A stretch of DNA of 54,189 bases, taken from NCBI GenBank assembly GCA_959026535.1, contig CAUFMB010000012.1:1-54189 (forward strand). Reading direction: 5' to 3'. Under the pieces are notes generated by a model, which did no database searches, was not told the origin of the DNA, and was given only the letters and a program-made list of their open reading frames with translations. The DNA comes from an uncultured Collinsella sp. Lineage in GTDB: Bacteria > Actinomycetota > Coriobacteriia > Coriobacteriales > Coriobacteriaceae. This document shows, piece by piece, positions 1-9,700 of the stretch. A program made the translations under genes and the position numbers. Position 1 is the first letter of the stretch; each line of letters begins with the position of its first letter.

Positions 1-38
1 GTCGGCGGGGCCATTGTGGCTCTTGACAGCGGATTGGG

Positions 39-728
39 TCATATGAGCGAAAGCCGCCACGCACCCGGTGCGTGCATCATGCGAATCACGATCATCGTGG
101 CGTTGGAGCAAATGGTCAGCGCCACCGCGATGCCGCAGCCCAGCGCCTCCATATGAAGCATGGCAACAAAGATGACATCCAGCACCGCATTAACAAGGCA
201 GCCGGAAGCGATGATCACAGCAGGCCCGCGCGTGTCGCCCACGGCGCGCAGCAGTGCCGTTCCCATATTGAGCAGCAGCGCCGCAACCATGGCGGCAAAA
301 TAGCAACGAGCATAGGCCACGCCCTCGGCCAAAAGTTCATGCGGAGTGTTCATAAGTACCAGCATGGGCTCAACGAACACTATGCCAAGAATCGAGAAAA
401 CGATACCGCCCACCAGCGCGAGGGTCATGGCCGTATGGACCGAACGACTCAGTCGCTCATCATCGTGCTGGCCAAAATACTGACCGGTAATGACCGCGCA
501 GCCGGCACCGACGCCAACGCAAAAGCCAATGCAGAGCTCGGTGAGCACCATCGTGGCCTGAATGCCACCCAGTGCAAGCTTGCCGCCAAACTGGCCGACG
601 ATATAGGTACCGATAAGCGTGTAGGCCTGTTGAAAAAACGAACTAAAAAAGATGGGAACGCACAGCGAAAGCAGCTGCTGCCAAATAACACCCTGCGTTA
701 CATCGATAGCCGTAGATTTCTTAGCCAC
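39..728 (-). CDS. MATE-family efflux transporter, N-terminal half only
   Basis: This is a multidrug/toxic-compound extrusion (MATE) membrane transporter, which exports substrates in exchange for Na+ or H+. The frame has about six hydrophobic segments and MATE-type wording early on (QQAYTLIGTYIVGQFGG). I chose the GTG at 728 because GGGGAGGG lies just upstream; an in-frame ATG at 761 lacks such a site. MATE proteins are usually about 450 residues with two six-helix lobes, but this frame stops after about 229 residues, right after the first lobe. The stop TGA overlaps an ATG (ATGA) that opens another frame running off the window edge, and no Shine-Dalgarno precedes that ATG. The cause may be a nonsense mutation, a frameshift or a genuine split. 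Family assignment is firm; gene integrity is uncertain. Confidence 0.75.
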   Translation of the reverse strand: MAKKSTAIDVTQGVIWQQLLSLCVPIFFSSFFQQAYTLIGTYIVGQFGGKLALGGIQATMVLTELCIGFCVGVGAGCAVITGQYFGQHDDERLSRSVHTAMTLALVGGIVFSILGIVFVEPMLVLMNTPHELLAEGVAYARCYFAAMVAALLLNMGTALLRAVGDTRGPAVIIASGCLVNAVLDVIFVAMLHMEALGCGIAVALTICSNATMIVIRMMHAPGAWRLSLI

Positions 729-853
729 ACGCCCTCCCCACCAGCATACGTCAAACAACAAAACGGCAATTTAAGGCCAAAACAAATAGCAGCTTAGCAC
801 CGACCGGCGTCGACCGAAACACCCCGAGTCAGAGCCCGGTGCGAACTATCTGC

Positions 854-1768
854 CTAGTGATACAAACCCGGCTGGTAGTGATACTCATTGCTCAGATGCG
901 GGCACAGCTGCCAAAAGGCGACGGCACTCGCCGCGGCCACGTTGAGCGAATCGACCCCGTGCGCCATCGGAATGCGCACGGCCCGGTCGCAGCCCGCGAT
1001 GGTCTTGGCGCCCAGGCCGGCACCCTCGGTGCCCATAAAGATTGCCAGGCGGTCAATCTCCTGTAGCGCGGGATCGTCCAACGACACTGAATCGTCCGTC
1101 AACGCCATGGCGGCACACGAAAAACCGGCATCGTGCAGCGCCGCCAGGCCGTCATGTGGCCACACGCGCGCCTCGCTGCCAATGCGCGTCCAGGGCACCT
1201 GGAACACCGTGCCCATGCTCACGCGGGCCGAGCGACGGTACAGCGGGTCACAGCACGTAGGGCTCACCAGAATGCCGTCGACATTGAGCGCGGCGGCCGA
1301 GCGGAAAATCGCGCCGACGTTGGTGTGGTCGACAATACCCTCGAGCACGCACACACGCACCGGACGCTCCCCCGCCGCCTCGACGACGCCGCCCAAGAAC
1401 TCATCAACCGGAATCTGCCGCGGGCGACGAAACGCCGCGAGCGCACCGCGCGTCACGTTAAAGCCCGTCAATTGCTCCATGAGCTCCATGGAGGCAACGA
1501 ACACAGGAACAGGACCGGCGTCCTCGCGCACAACCAGGCGCTCAAACAGCGGCATCATCTGATCAAGCCAGCGTTCGCCCAAAAGAAAGCTCACCGGCTG
1601 GTATCCGGCACGCACCGCGCGCTCGATAACCTTGGCACTCTCAGCGATAAAGATACCCTTTTGGGGCTCCAGCACGCAGCGAAGCTCGCGCTCGGTCAGT
1701 CGCACGTAGGCGTCGAGCCGCTCGTCCTCGAGCGAATCGATTCGCAGCACCTCAACGGCATCAGTCAT
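854..1768 (-). CDS. TrmH/SpoU-family RNA 2'-O-methyltransferase
   Basis: This is a SAM-dependent SPOUT-class enzyme that methylates a ribose 2'-OH in rRNA or tRNA. The C-terminal half has the family's knotted SAM-binding motifs: an N-G/R region (VDHTNVGAIFRSAAAL), FMGTEGAGL, and SLNVAAASAVAFWQL near the end. The N-terminal part (about residues 1-110) matches the substrate-binding lead of larger TrmH-like proteins. The ATG at 1768 gives MTDAVEVLRID; an upstream in-frame ATG at 1801 would add 11 residues. Length of about 304 is normal. The exact target nucleotide cannot be read from the sequence. It stands alone between the transporter and folA. Confidence 0.85.
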   Translation of the reverse strand: MTDAVEVLRIDSLEDERLDAYVRLTERELRCVLEPQKGIFIAESAKVIERAVRAGYQPVSFLLGERWLDQMMPLFERLVVREDAGPVPVFVASMELMEQLTGFNVTRGALAAFRRPRQIPVDEFLGGVVEAAGERPVRVCVLEGIVDHTNVGAIFRSAAALNVDGILVSPTCCDPLYRRSARVSMGTVFQVPWTRIGSEARVWPHDGLAALHDAGFSCAAMALTDDSVSLDDPALQEIDRLAIFMGTEGAGLGAKTIAGCDRAVRIPMAHGVDSLNVAAASAVAFWQLCPHLSNEYHYQPGLYH

Positions 1769-1814
1769 AGCAGCCAGCCCGCACCTTTCTTTACAGCACA
1801 TCTATACCAAACGA

Positions 1815-1833
1815 GGCGACGCTAAGCGCCGCC
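1815..1833 (-). terminator. Weak hairpin downstream of folA
   Basis: Two 8-base arms (1815-1822 and 1826-1833) pair with one mismatch around a 3-base loop, just past the folA stop on its strand. There is no clear T-run after it, so it may be only a weak terminator. Confidence 0.3.
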
Positions 1834-1877
1834 CCATGCATTCAAATAACCCGATGATACCGTTCACGCCAGACGAT

Positions 1878-2396
1878 TTACGCCTCAACGCGACGATACG
1901 TCACGAACTCATAATCGAGACCCTCGTCCACCTCGTCGGCGGCAATCGTCGCGACCCCGCTACACTGCGCAATCTCCCACGCGGGATCGGCATCCAGATC
2001 GGGAAAGTACGTATCCACGTCATGCACGCAGTGGTTATGCGTAACCTCGGCCTCCGCGCAATACGGCAAAAACTGCCGATAGACATCGCCGCCACCGATC
2101 ACCCACGCAACGGGTTCATCGGCAACCGCGGCGAGCGCTTCGTCAATGCCATGCACCACGTCAACGCCCTCGGGGGCAAAGCCCTCGTCGCGCGTGAGCA
2201 CAATGTTGCGGCGATTCCTGAGCGGACGCCCACCGGGAAAACTCAGCAGCGTCTTGCGCCCCATGATGACCGGGCAACCCTTGGTGCAGGCCACAAAATG
2301 GCGCATGTCGGCGCGATTGGACACCACCATGTCGCCCTCGCACCCAATGCCCCAATCGTCACACACGGCGACAATGGCAGAAAGCTTACACGTCAT
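1878..2396 (-). CDS. folA: Dihydrofolate reductase
   Basis: NADPH-dependent reduction of dihydrofolate to tetrahydrofolate, which regenerates the cofactor consumed by the adjacent thymidylate synthase. Visible DHFR motifs are the N-terminal SAIVAVCDDWGIG strand/loop, VIMGRKTLLSFPG (NADPH-binding segment) and WVIGGGDVYRQFLP. At 172 residues the length is typical. ATG 2396 (MTCKLSAIVAV) is preferred because AGGTGG lies 5-6 bases upstream; a GTG three codons earlier is the alternative. The gene follows thyA by only about 9 bases on the same strand, so the two form a thyA-folA operon. Confidence 0.95.
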   Translation of the reverse strand: MTCKLSAIVAVCDDWGIGCEGDMVVSNRADMRHFVACTKGCPVIMGRKTLLSFPGGRPLRNRRNIVLTRDEGFAPEGVDVVHGIDEALAAVADEPVAWVIGGGDVYRQFLPYCAEAEVTHNHCVHDVDTYFPDLDADPAWEIAQCSGVATIAADEVDEGLDYEFVTYRRVEA

Positions 2397-2405
2397 GAGC
2401 GCCAC

Positions 2406-3254
2406 CTACACCGCAATGGGAATGTTCTTGACCTGCGGGCCGTGCTCATAGCCCTCGACGATCAGGTCGTCGGTCGTAAACGCATAGAAATCGTGCACAT
2501 CGGGGTTAAGTGTTACCTTAGGCGCCGCAAACTGCGGACGCTCGATAAGTTCACGGACGATATCGACATGACGGTCGTAAATGTGGGCATCGGCAATCAC
2601 ATGCAGCAGCTCGCCGGGAATCATATCGACCGACTGCGCGACCATCATCAGCAAAATGGCGTACTGGCACACATTCCAGTTGTTGGCGGCCAAAATATCT
2701 TGGCTGCGCTGGTTGAGAATCATGTTGAGTGTGGGCTTATCGTCCTGCGGGCGCTGCGTCACGTTATAGGTCACGCTGTAGGCGCACGGATACAGGTGCA
2801 TCTCGGACAGGTCGCTAAACACGTAGGTGTTGGTCATAATGCGGCGGCTGTACGGCGTGTTCTTAAGGTCGTACAGCACGCGGTCCATCTGGTCAAAGTC
2901 ACCCTCGGCATAATGGCTTTTCTGCCCAATCTGGTACCCGTAGGCCTTGCCGATGGAGCCAGTCTCGTCGGCCCACTCGTCCCAAATATGGCTGTTAAGG
3001 TCATGGACGTTATTTGACTTCTTTTGATAGATCCACAAGATCTCGTCCATGGCAGACTTAAGCGCCGTGCGACGCAGTGTGAGCGCGGGGAACTCCTCAC
3101 GCAGGTCGTAGCGAGCCGTAACGCCAAAGTTTTTAATGGTATAGGCAGGGGTGCCGTCCTCCCACACCGGTCGGACCTTTTGGCCCTCGGTGGTGGTGCC
3201 ATGGTCCAAGATATCGCGGCACATGGTTACAAACTGTTGATCAGCCTTGCTCAT
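2406..3254 (-). CDS. thyA: Thymidylate synthase
   Basis: Converts dUMP to dTMP using methylene-tetrahydrofolate and yields dihydrofolate for FolA. ThyA features are HIWDEW, PYSRRI (phosphate-binding Arg pair), the catalytic cysteine in LYPCAYSVTYNV, ILNQRSQDILAANNWNVCQY (R.SxD and the Asn that reads dUMP) and HIYDRHVD. ATG 3254 is chosen because CAGGAGGG lies upstream; an N-terminally longer reading has no support. Length is 282. The cysteine context PCAY rather than PCH, and the C-terminal wording, resemble the ThyA type found in Bacillus and phage phi3T more than the E. coli type. This is a recollection of family motifs, not an alignment. Confidence 0.95.
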   Translation of the reverse strand: MSKADQQFVTMCRDILDHGTTTEGQKVRPVWEDGTPAYTIKNFGVTARYDLREEFPALTLRRTALKSAMDEILWIYQKKSNNVHDLNSHIWDEWADETGSIGKAYGYQIGQKSHYAEGDFDQMDRVLYDLKNTPYSRRIMTNTYVFSDLSEMHLYPCAYSVTYNVTQRPQDDKPTLNMILNQRSQDILAANNWNVCQYAILLMMVAQSVDMIPGELLHVIADAHIYDRHVDIVRELIERPQFAAPKVTLNPDVHDFYAFTTDDLIVEGYEHGPQVKNIPIAV

Positions 3255-3341
3255 TGACCCTCCTGTCAGTCGCCTATAAGCGAGATTCATTGTAGCCCAG
3301 GCGCACGCGGCCCCACAGCCCAAAAATAAGCCCTCATTTTC

Positions 3342-3353
3342 TGACATATGCCA
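3342..3353. promoter_or_regulatory. Upstream half-conserved copy of the DUF134 operator
   Basis: TGACATATGCCA matches nine of the first nine bases of the perfect palindrome at 3395-3406. The two sites are 53 bp apart centre to centre, about five helical turns, so cooperative binding is possible. Confidence 0.45.
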
Positions 3354-3361
3354 AAAATGTC

Positions 3362-3389
3362 TTGCACGGTTCAGCTCGCGCGCTATCTT
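3362..3389 (+). promoter_or_regulatory. Promoter of the DUF134/NifX gene
   Basis: TTGCAC (3362-3367) and TATCTT (3384-3389) are separated by 16 bp and face the gene at 3421. The expected start point (near 3396) falls inside the palindrome at 3395-3406, so binding there should block transcription. Confidence 0.5.
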
Positions 3390-3394
3390 ATTGT

Positions 3395-3406
3395 TGACAT
3401 ATGTCA
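3395..3406. promoter_or_regulatory. Perfect palindromic operator TGACATATGTCA
   Basis: A 12-bp perfect palindrome between the putative -10 and the Shine-Dalgarno GGAGGG of the DUF134/NifX gene. The gene's own N-terminal helix-turn-helix domain makes autoregulation the simplest hypothesis; a separate metal- or redox-responsive repressor is possible. Confidence 0.6.
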
Positions 3407-3420
3407 GATTTGGAGGGTGT

Positions 3421-4185
3421 ATGGCAGGAAGACGCGAGAAACTACGCCGCGTAGGGATCATCCCCGAATATCGCGGTTTTACCCCCGACGGCCTTGCCAG
3501 CGGAGATGCCATCGACATGACGGTCGACGAGCTCGAGGTCCTGCGCCTATGCGACCTGGAAGGCCTCAATCAGGAGGAAGTCGCCCAGTGCATGGGCATT
3601 GCCCGCGCCACGGTGGCGGCAATCTGCAGCCGCGCACATCGCAAGGTGGCAAACGCGCTGGTCAATGGACGGGCGCTCAGTATCGAGGGCGGCAATATCG
3701 CATACTCCCCCATCACCACGACGACGGCCGCATGGCCAGCAAAGGAGGTCGGCACCATGAGGGTGGCAACGACGTACGACAACGGCAACATCTTTATGCA
3801 CTTTGGCCGCAGCGAGCAGTTCAAGATCTATGACATCCAGGACGGCAAGGTGCTCAACGAGCAGGTCGTAGGCACCGGCGGCACCGGTCACGGTGCATTG
3901 GCAGGTCTGCTTGCCAACGGTGGCGTCGACACGCTCATCTGCGGCGGTATCGGCGGCGGGGCCATCAACGCGCTCACCCAGGCCGGCATCACGGTCTATG
4001 CGGGCGCCCAGGGCAGCTGCGACGCCTGCGTCGAGGCCCTCATTGCAGGCAAGCTCGCTCAGACCGGCGAGGCCACGTGCGGCTGCCACGGCCATGACCA
4101 CGACCACGCCCACGAACATGGCGAGTCCTGCAGCTGCCACGACCATCACGAGCACGAGGGCCACGAGGGCTGCGGCTGCCACTAA
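3421..4185 (+). CDS. DUF134 DNA-binding domain fused to NifX/NifB-type domain with His/Cys-rich tail
   Basis: Three parts are visible in 254 residues. Residues 1-100 are a DUF134 domain with a sigma-like helix-turn-helix (LNQEEVAQCMGIARATVAAICSRAH). Residues about 112-220 are a dinitrogenase iron-molybdenum-cofactor-type fold (MRVATTYDNGNIFMHFGRSEQF, GGIGGGAINAL). The last about 35 residues are packed with His and Cys (CGCHGHDHDHAHEH) and probably bind metal. ATG 3421 follows GGAGGGTGT. No nitrogenase genes are near, and such proteins occur widely in anaerobes that do not fix nitrogen, where they are thought to handle metal or Fe-S clusters. A combined metal sensor and repressor is my inference. 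The gene is divergent from thyA and convergent with ffh. Confidence 0.85.
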   Translation: MAGRREKLRRVGIIPEYRGFTPDGLASGDAIDMTVDELEVLRLCDLEGLNQEEVAQCMGIARATVAAICSRAHRKVANALVNGRALSIEGGNIAYSPITTTTAAWPAKEVGTMRVATTYDNGNIFMHFGRSEQFKIYDIQDGKVLNEQVVGTGGTGHGALAGLLANGGVDTLICGGIGGGAINALTQAGITVYAGAQGSCDACVEALIAGKLAQTGEATCGCHGHDHDHAHEHGESCSCHDHHEHEGHEGCGCH

Positions 4186-4248
4186 CGGCACGGCACCGCG
4201 AGCTCGGGACACGACGCTGCACGCAGCCAAACAATCAAAGCCAACAAC

Positions 4249-4280
4249 AAAGGCCACCCGGTAGCTTCCGAGTGGCCTTT
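4249..4280 (+). terminator. Bidirectional terminator between convergent genes
   Basis: AAAGGCCAC (4249-4257) and GTGGCCTTT (4272-4280) form a perfect 9-bp stem. It lies between the plus-strand DUF134 gene and the minus-strand ffh 3' end and can serve both directions. Confidence 0.7.
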
Positions 4281-4305
4281 GCCATATCAAGCTGGAATTA
4301 CAGCC

Positions 4306-5781
4306 CTATTTCTTATTGCGCATCTGCGCTTCCATCTGGCGCAGCAGGTCCATATCGGACTTGGGGCCGCCCGTTCCCAGGCCGCCCATGCCGCCCAGAC
4401 CCATAGCGTCCAGGCCAGGGATATTGGGCATGCGCATCTTCTTGCCCCTCTTTCCCTTTTTGCCCTTCTTGCCACCGGCCTGCGCCTGATTGGCCATCGT
4501 GCGCATACGGCCCATCATCTTGTTCATCTCGCCCCACTGCTTCATAAGGCTATTGACCTCGGTGGGAGTCACGCCGGCGCCCTTGGCGATACGGGCGCGA
4601 CGCTGGCCGTTGATAATAGAGGGACGAAGGCGTTCCTCCTTGGTCATAGACATGATGATGGCCTCATTCTTGTCGAAGATGCCCTCGTCCAGATTGCCGC
4701 CCATCTGGTTGAGCGCGCGCTGGCCACCGGGGAGCATACCCAGAATGCCCTTCATGCCGCCCATCTTCTTGACGGCCTTCATCTGGTCGAGCATGTCGTT
4801 CATGGTAAAGCCCTCGCGCAGCATGCGCTCGGCGGCCTCGAGCTGCTCGGCATCGGCCGCCTCCTGGGCCTTCTCGATGATGCCGACAACATCGCCCATG
4901 CCCAAGATTCGCTTGGCCATGCGGTCGGGATAGAACGGCTCCAGCGAATCGGGCTTCTCGCCCATGCTCACGAACTTAATGGGCTTGCCAGTCACCTGGC
5001 GCACCGAAAGCGCGCCGCCGCCACGAGCGTCGCCATCGAGCTTGGAGATGATCACGCCGTCAAAGTCGGTGCGCTCGGCGAAGGTCGAGACAACGTTGAC
5101 GATATCCTGGCCGGTCATGGCATCGACGACCATCAGCACCTGATCGGGCTTGACGGCCTTCTTGATATCCACGGCCTCCTGCATCATCTGCTCGTCGATC
5201 TGAAGACGTCCGGCGGTATCGACGATGACCACATCGCGCAGGTGGTCGACGGCCTCCTGAATGGCGCCCTTGGCGATGTCGACCGGGTGCGCACCGTCGC
5301 CTCGGAAGACCGGGACACCGATCTCTCCGCCGAGCGTGGCCAGCTGGTCGGCAGCGGCGGGACGGTAGACGTCGCACGCGGCGAGCAGCGGCGAGCGGCC
5401 CTGCTTCTTGAGCAGGTAGGCAAGCTTTACGGCCGCCGTGGTCTTACCAGAGCCCTGCAGGCCCACGAGCATGATGACGTTGGGGATGCGGTTGCTAAAG
5501 ACGAGCTTGCTCTCGGTGGAGCCGAGCATCTCGGTGAGCTCGTCGAGCACGATCTTGACGACGTTTTGCGCCGGCGACAGCGACTCCATAACCTCGGCGG
5601 TCATGCAGCGCTCCTTGGTCTTGGCGACAAACTCCTTGACGACCTTAAAGTTGACGTCGGCCTCGAGCAGCGCCATGCGAATGTCGCGCATGGCCGAGGT
5701 GATATCGGCCTCGGTCAGTTTACCCTTGCCGCGCAGGCGGTCAAATGTGTCGTTGAGGCGATCGCTCAGGGAATCAAACAC
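4306..5781 (-). CDS. ffh: Signal recognition particle protein Ffh (SRP54)
   Basis: GTPase subunit of the signal recognition particle. It binds 4.5S RNA and nascent signal sequences and hands ribosomes to FtsY at the membrane. Layout over 491 residues: N domain (1-90), G domain with GLQGSGKT at 107-114, DTAGR near 190 and TKLDG-type SKLDGDARGG, then a methionine-rich M domain to about 445. The C-terminal tail is very basic and glycine/methionine-rich (GGKKGKKGKRGKKMR). It follows ftsY by 10 bases. Having ffh, ftsY and smc in one operon couples membrane targeting and chromosome maintenance genes, an arrangement common in Gram-positives. Confidence 0.97.
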   Translation of the reverse strand: MFDSLSDRLNDTFDRLRGKGKLTEADITSAMRDIRMALLEADVNFKVVKEFVAKTKERCMTAEVMESLSPAQNVVKIVLDELTEMLGSTESKLVFSNRIPNVIMLVGLQGSGKTTAAVKLAYLLKKQGRSPLLAACDVYRPAAADQLATLGGEIGVPVFRGDGAHPVDIAKGAIQEAVDHLRDVVIVDTAGRLQIDEQMMQEAVDIKKAVKPDQVLMVVDAMTGQDIVNVVSTFAERTDFDGVIISKLDGDARGGGALSVRQVTGKPIKFVSMGEKPDSLEPFYPDRMAKRILGMGDVVGIIEKAQEAADAEQLEAAERMLREGFTMNDMLDQMKAVKKMGGMKGILGMLPGGQRALNQMGGNLDEGIFDKNEAIIMSMTKEERLRPSIINGQRRARIAKGAGVTPTEVNSLMKQWGEMNKMMGRMRTMANQAQAGGKKGKKGKRGKKMRMPNIPGLDAMGLGGMGGLGTGGPKSDMDLLRQMEAQMRNKK

Positions 5782-5791
5782 TAGTCACTCC

Positions 5792-6709
5792 TTAATTGGA
5801 CTCGCCCACCAGGGCGCGGCAGAAATCTTTGGCATTAAACTCCTGCAGGTCATCGACCTGCTCGCCCACGCCGATGCGCAGGATCGGGAGCTTGAGCTTC
5901 TCGGCCACGGCCATGGCGATACCGCCCTTTGCCGTGCCGTCGAGCTTTGTCATGATAATACCGTCCAGGCCAAGCGCCTCGTTAAACTCGAGCGCCTGGT
6001 TCAGACCGTTTTGGCCCGTCGCGGCATCGATCACAAGCACGACCGAGACCGGCATGGGACCGGCGGCCATATTGGCGGCGCGCTTACGGGTCACATTGAC
6101 CACCTTGGCGAGCTCGCGCATGAGCTCGGGGCTCGTGTGCAGACGGCCGGCGGTATCGATGAGCACCAGGTCGCTGCCGCGCCTATCGGCCTCGTCGAGC
6201 ACGTCGTAGCAAACACTTGCCGGGTCGGAGCCGCGATCGCGCTTGATGACGGGAACGCCGGCGCGCTGGCCCCACACATCAAGCTGCTCGATGGCGGCGG
6301 CGCGGAAGGTGTCGGCCGAACCGATCACCACGTTCTTGCCGCGGGCAGCCATGGCGCTCGCGATCTTACCGACCGTCGTGGTCTTGCCGGCACCGTTGAT
6401 GCCCACAAACAGCACGCAGCTCGGCGTATCGGAGAACGGATCGCGCTCGATGGGCACAAAGTGCTGCTCAAGCTGCTCGGCCAGAGCGCGGCGAAGCTGC
6501 GGAGCGGTCTTGAGGTTCTTCTTGGCCGCGGCATCGCGCAGGTCATCGGAGACCTTGATAGCGACCTCGGCGCCCATGTCACCCATTACGAGGGTGTCCT
6601 CCAGGTCCTCCCAAAAATCCTCGTCGACCTCGCCGCCAAAGTAGAAGACCTCGTTGAGGGCCTCGCGGCTGCGCTCAAGTCCGCGCGAGAGAGCATCGAA
6701 GAATCCCAT
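5792..6709 (-). CDS. ftsY: Signal recognition particle receptor FtsY
   Basis: SRP receptor GTPase that docks Ffh-ribosome complexes at the membrane. ATG 6709 (MGFFDALSRGLERSRE) is chosen; it shares one base with the smc stop (TAATG), implying translational coupling. The P-loop GINGAGKT is at 103-110, DTAGRLHTSPELM and TKLDGTAKGG follow. At 305 residues it is a compact FtsY without the long acidic A domain seen in E. coli; membrane contact would rely on the short N-terminal amphipathic helix. A longer frame beginning at 6739 is unlikely because it overlaps smc. Confidence 0.96.
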   Translation of the reverse strand: MGFFDALSRGLERSREALNEVFYFGGEVDEDFWEDLEDTLVMGDMGAEVAIKVSDDLRDAAAKKNLKTAPQLRRALAEQLEQHFVPIERDPFSDTPSCVLFVGINGAGKTTTVGKIASAMAARGKNVVIGSADTFRAAAIEQLDVWGQRAGVPVIKRDRGSDPASVCYDVLDEADRRGSDLVLIDTAGRLHTSPELMRELAKVVNVTRKRAANMAAGPMPVSVVLVIDAATGQNGLNQALEFNEALGLDGIIMTKLDGTAKGGIAMAVAEKLKLPILRIGVGEQVDDLQEFNAKDFCRALVGESN

Positions 6710-9700
6710 TATGCATTCACGACCTTTCCGGTTTCGCAATCGAGTTTTTGCGAGACGACGCGACTGACGCCGTCGGCTTGCATCGAGACGCCATAGAGGA
6801 CGTCAGCGTCCTCCATAGTACGGCGCTGATGCGAGATAACCAAGAGCTGCGTATCGGAACGCAGCACATCGATGGCTCCGATGAGCTTGGACAGGTTAGC
6901 GTCATCAAGCGCCGCCTCGACCTCGTCCAGCACATAGAACGGAACCGTACGTGTGCGGTACACGGCAAAAAGCAGGGCGAGCGCCGTCAGACTCTTCTCG
7001 CCGCCCGACATGAGCATCATCTTGGTGATGCGCTTGCCGCGCGGCTGCGCCACGACCTCGATACCCGTCTCGGCAGGATGCTCGGGATCGGTCATCTCCA
7101 GATGAGCCTGGCCGCCCGGGAAGAGCATAGCGAAGATCTCGCGGAAATTCGCGTCGACCTTCTCAAACGTCACCAGGAAGGCCTTCCGCATCTTGCGATC
7201 AATGGCCACCGTGATCTTGGTGAGCGCCTTGCGCGCGCTCTCCAGATCGGCCAGCTGCTCCTCGATGTAGTCGGCGCGGCGCTTGAGCTGCTCGTACTCC
7301 TCCATGGCAACTTGGTTAACGGGACCAAGGTTGTTGATCTGGCGCACAAGCTGGTTGAGTTCGCGCTCGGCGGCATCGCGGTCCGTGGGCACCGGAAGCA
7401 TGAGCGCTTCCTCGAGCACCGTCGTGCCATCGGCGGTAATGGCCTTGATGGCAGCCTCGACCTGCACCTCGAGCTTGCCACGCGCGACCTTGAACTCGTT
7501 TTGCGCGGCGGAGGCGGTATCGACTCGCTCCTTAGCGCGGGCAACCTCTGCCTTGGCATCCTCGATGGTCTTCTTGAGCGAAGCGGAGTCCGCCTCCTCC
7601 AGAGAGGCCTGGTCACGCAGGCGCGCTGCCCAATCCGACGCGCGTTCCAACAGGGCAGAATAGCGTTCGTGCATGGGGTCGACGCGCAGGCGCAGCAGCT
7701 CGAGCGAGCGCGAAGCCTGGCGTGTTCCGCGGATACGACGGTCGATGCCCTCAAGACGATGCTCAAGGTCGGGCACGCGGCCCTTCAGCGAACGCAGGCG
7801 CTCGCTCGTCTGGGCCAGGCGCACCTTGGCATCGGCGAGCTTACCGGCGGCCTCGGAATCGTCACGGCGAACGCGATCGAGCTCATCGTTGGCCTCGGCA
7901 ATCTGGAGACCCAGGTCGCTTGCCTGTGCACGCGCCTCGTCACGCGAACGGGTGAGCTCGTCAACGCGCGGGCGCGCGGCACGAACGGCCTCGGCAGCCT
8001 GCTCGCGGCGCTTGGAGATGCGCACGCGCTCGACCTCGGCATTGTTGGCGCTTTGCTCCAAGCGGCCGATCTCGGAGAGCAGCGAGCGGCGCTCGCCCTC
8101 AAGACGGGCGATCTCACCGGCGGCATCGCCCTCGGCGGCACGGGCCTCCTCGACGGCAACGTTGGCCTCGACGACTTGGACCGAAGCATGCTCAAAGATG
8201 GCAGCCAGATCGGGTTCCAGGCCCTCGAGCTCACGGATGCGGCGCTTGCGCTCCAAGGCACCCAAAGCCTCGCCGGCATCAAGCCCCACGCGCACCAGGC
8301 CGCCGCAGGTGACGCGGGCGCCATCGGGGGTCACGTAAGTCACGCCTTCAACGACCGGCGCCGACAGCGCGGCAGCAAGATCGTCAACGACGTAATAGCC
8401 GCCGAGCAGCGCCTCGACGACGGGACCGTAGCCTGCGCGCACGGACAGACGATCAACCAGACGGGTACCGGAGGCGCCCTCAGCGGCGGTAGAGCCGCTC
8501 ACGCCGCGCGCCACCAGCAGTGCCTCGCCCGAGGCCTTCTTTTGGTCCAGAGCCGCACGACCGGCACGCTCAAGCGTGGCGGCGTCATCAAACAGCAGCG
8601 CATCGATATCGCCGGCGAGCAATTGCTCAACCAGGCCCTCAAGCTCGCGCGGGGCCTCCAGCACGTCGCCCAGACGACCCAAGACATCGTCGCCCAGCGC
8701 ACCCACCAGACGGCTCACGAGCGGCGAGCTGTCGGCCATGCGGGCATCGAGTTTCTTTTGGCTGGCAAGCTCCGAGCGCACCTCGAATAACTTGTTGCGT
8801 GCCTCGCTCTCACGGGCACGCAGGTCCTTCAGGGCCGCGCGTGCCGTCTCGGTGGCCTCACGCGCATCGACCTGAGCCTGGCGCGCTTCCTCAAGAGCGC
8901 CCTCAAGCTCCTCGGCGCGGTCGCGACGGCTCTCGAGCGAAGCCATGACCTCCTCGAGCTGCTCGTCGATCTGCTCCAGGCGCGAGGCATACATGTTGTC
9001 CTCGACCTCGGCATTGCTCAGCGAGTCCTTCACCTTGGCGAGCTCGAGCGCGGCGTTGTCGGCCACGCGCTGCACATCGCGTTGCTCACGCGTAAGCTGC
9101 GAAATCTGATTGTCGAGCGCCACGCGCCGCTCGTGGAGCTCTGCGGCGGCAGGACCAGCGGCGTCAACGTCCTCCTGGGCCTGCATGTGCGCGCCGGTCA
9201 CTTCCTCAAGCTGCGCACGCGCGTCCTCGAGCTCCTCGACCACGCGACGACGCTGATGCTCGGAGCTCGAAATCTGCCCGCGCATGTCAGACAGGCGCGA
9301 CACCATGTTGTGACCCTTTTCCTCGAGCAGGCGCATGTCGGAGTTAATGCGGCCGACCACATCTTGCATATGGCGGCGTTGCTCGCCCAGGTCGCCCACA
9401 AACAGGCCCTTTTCCTCGAGCATGACCTGGAGCTTCTCGAGCTCGCGCTCCTTTTCGCTCATGCGGTACTGCGCAAGCTCCAGCTCGGCAGCACCTTCCT
9501 TGGAGCGGCTCTCCAGGTCGTTCCACTGCGACTGCAGCGAACGAAGCTCATCGACAGCCAGCATCTGCGTAAGCTCGTTCGCGCGCGAGGACAGCTCTTT
9601 GTACTTGCGCGCGCGATCGACCTGACGCTCCAGCGGTCGCAGCTGACGGGCGATTTCCTTATTGATGTCGCGGGCACGCATCAGGTGCTCGTCCATCGAC

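Noticed and set aside
3421..4185. Nitrogen-fixation gene
   Set aside because: The NifX-type domain alone does not imply nitrogen fixation; no nif genes are nearby and such fusions occur in non-fixing anaerobes.
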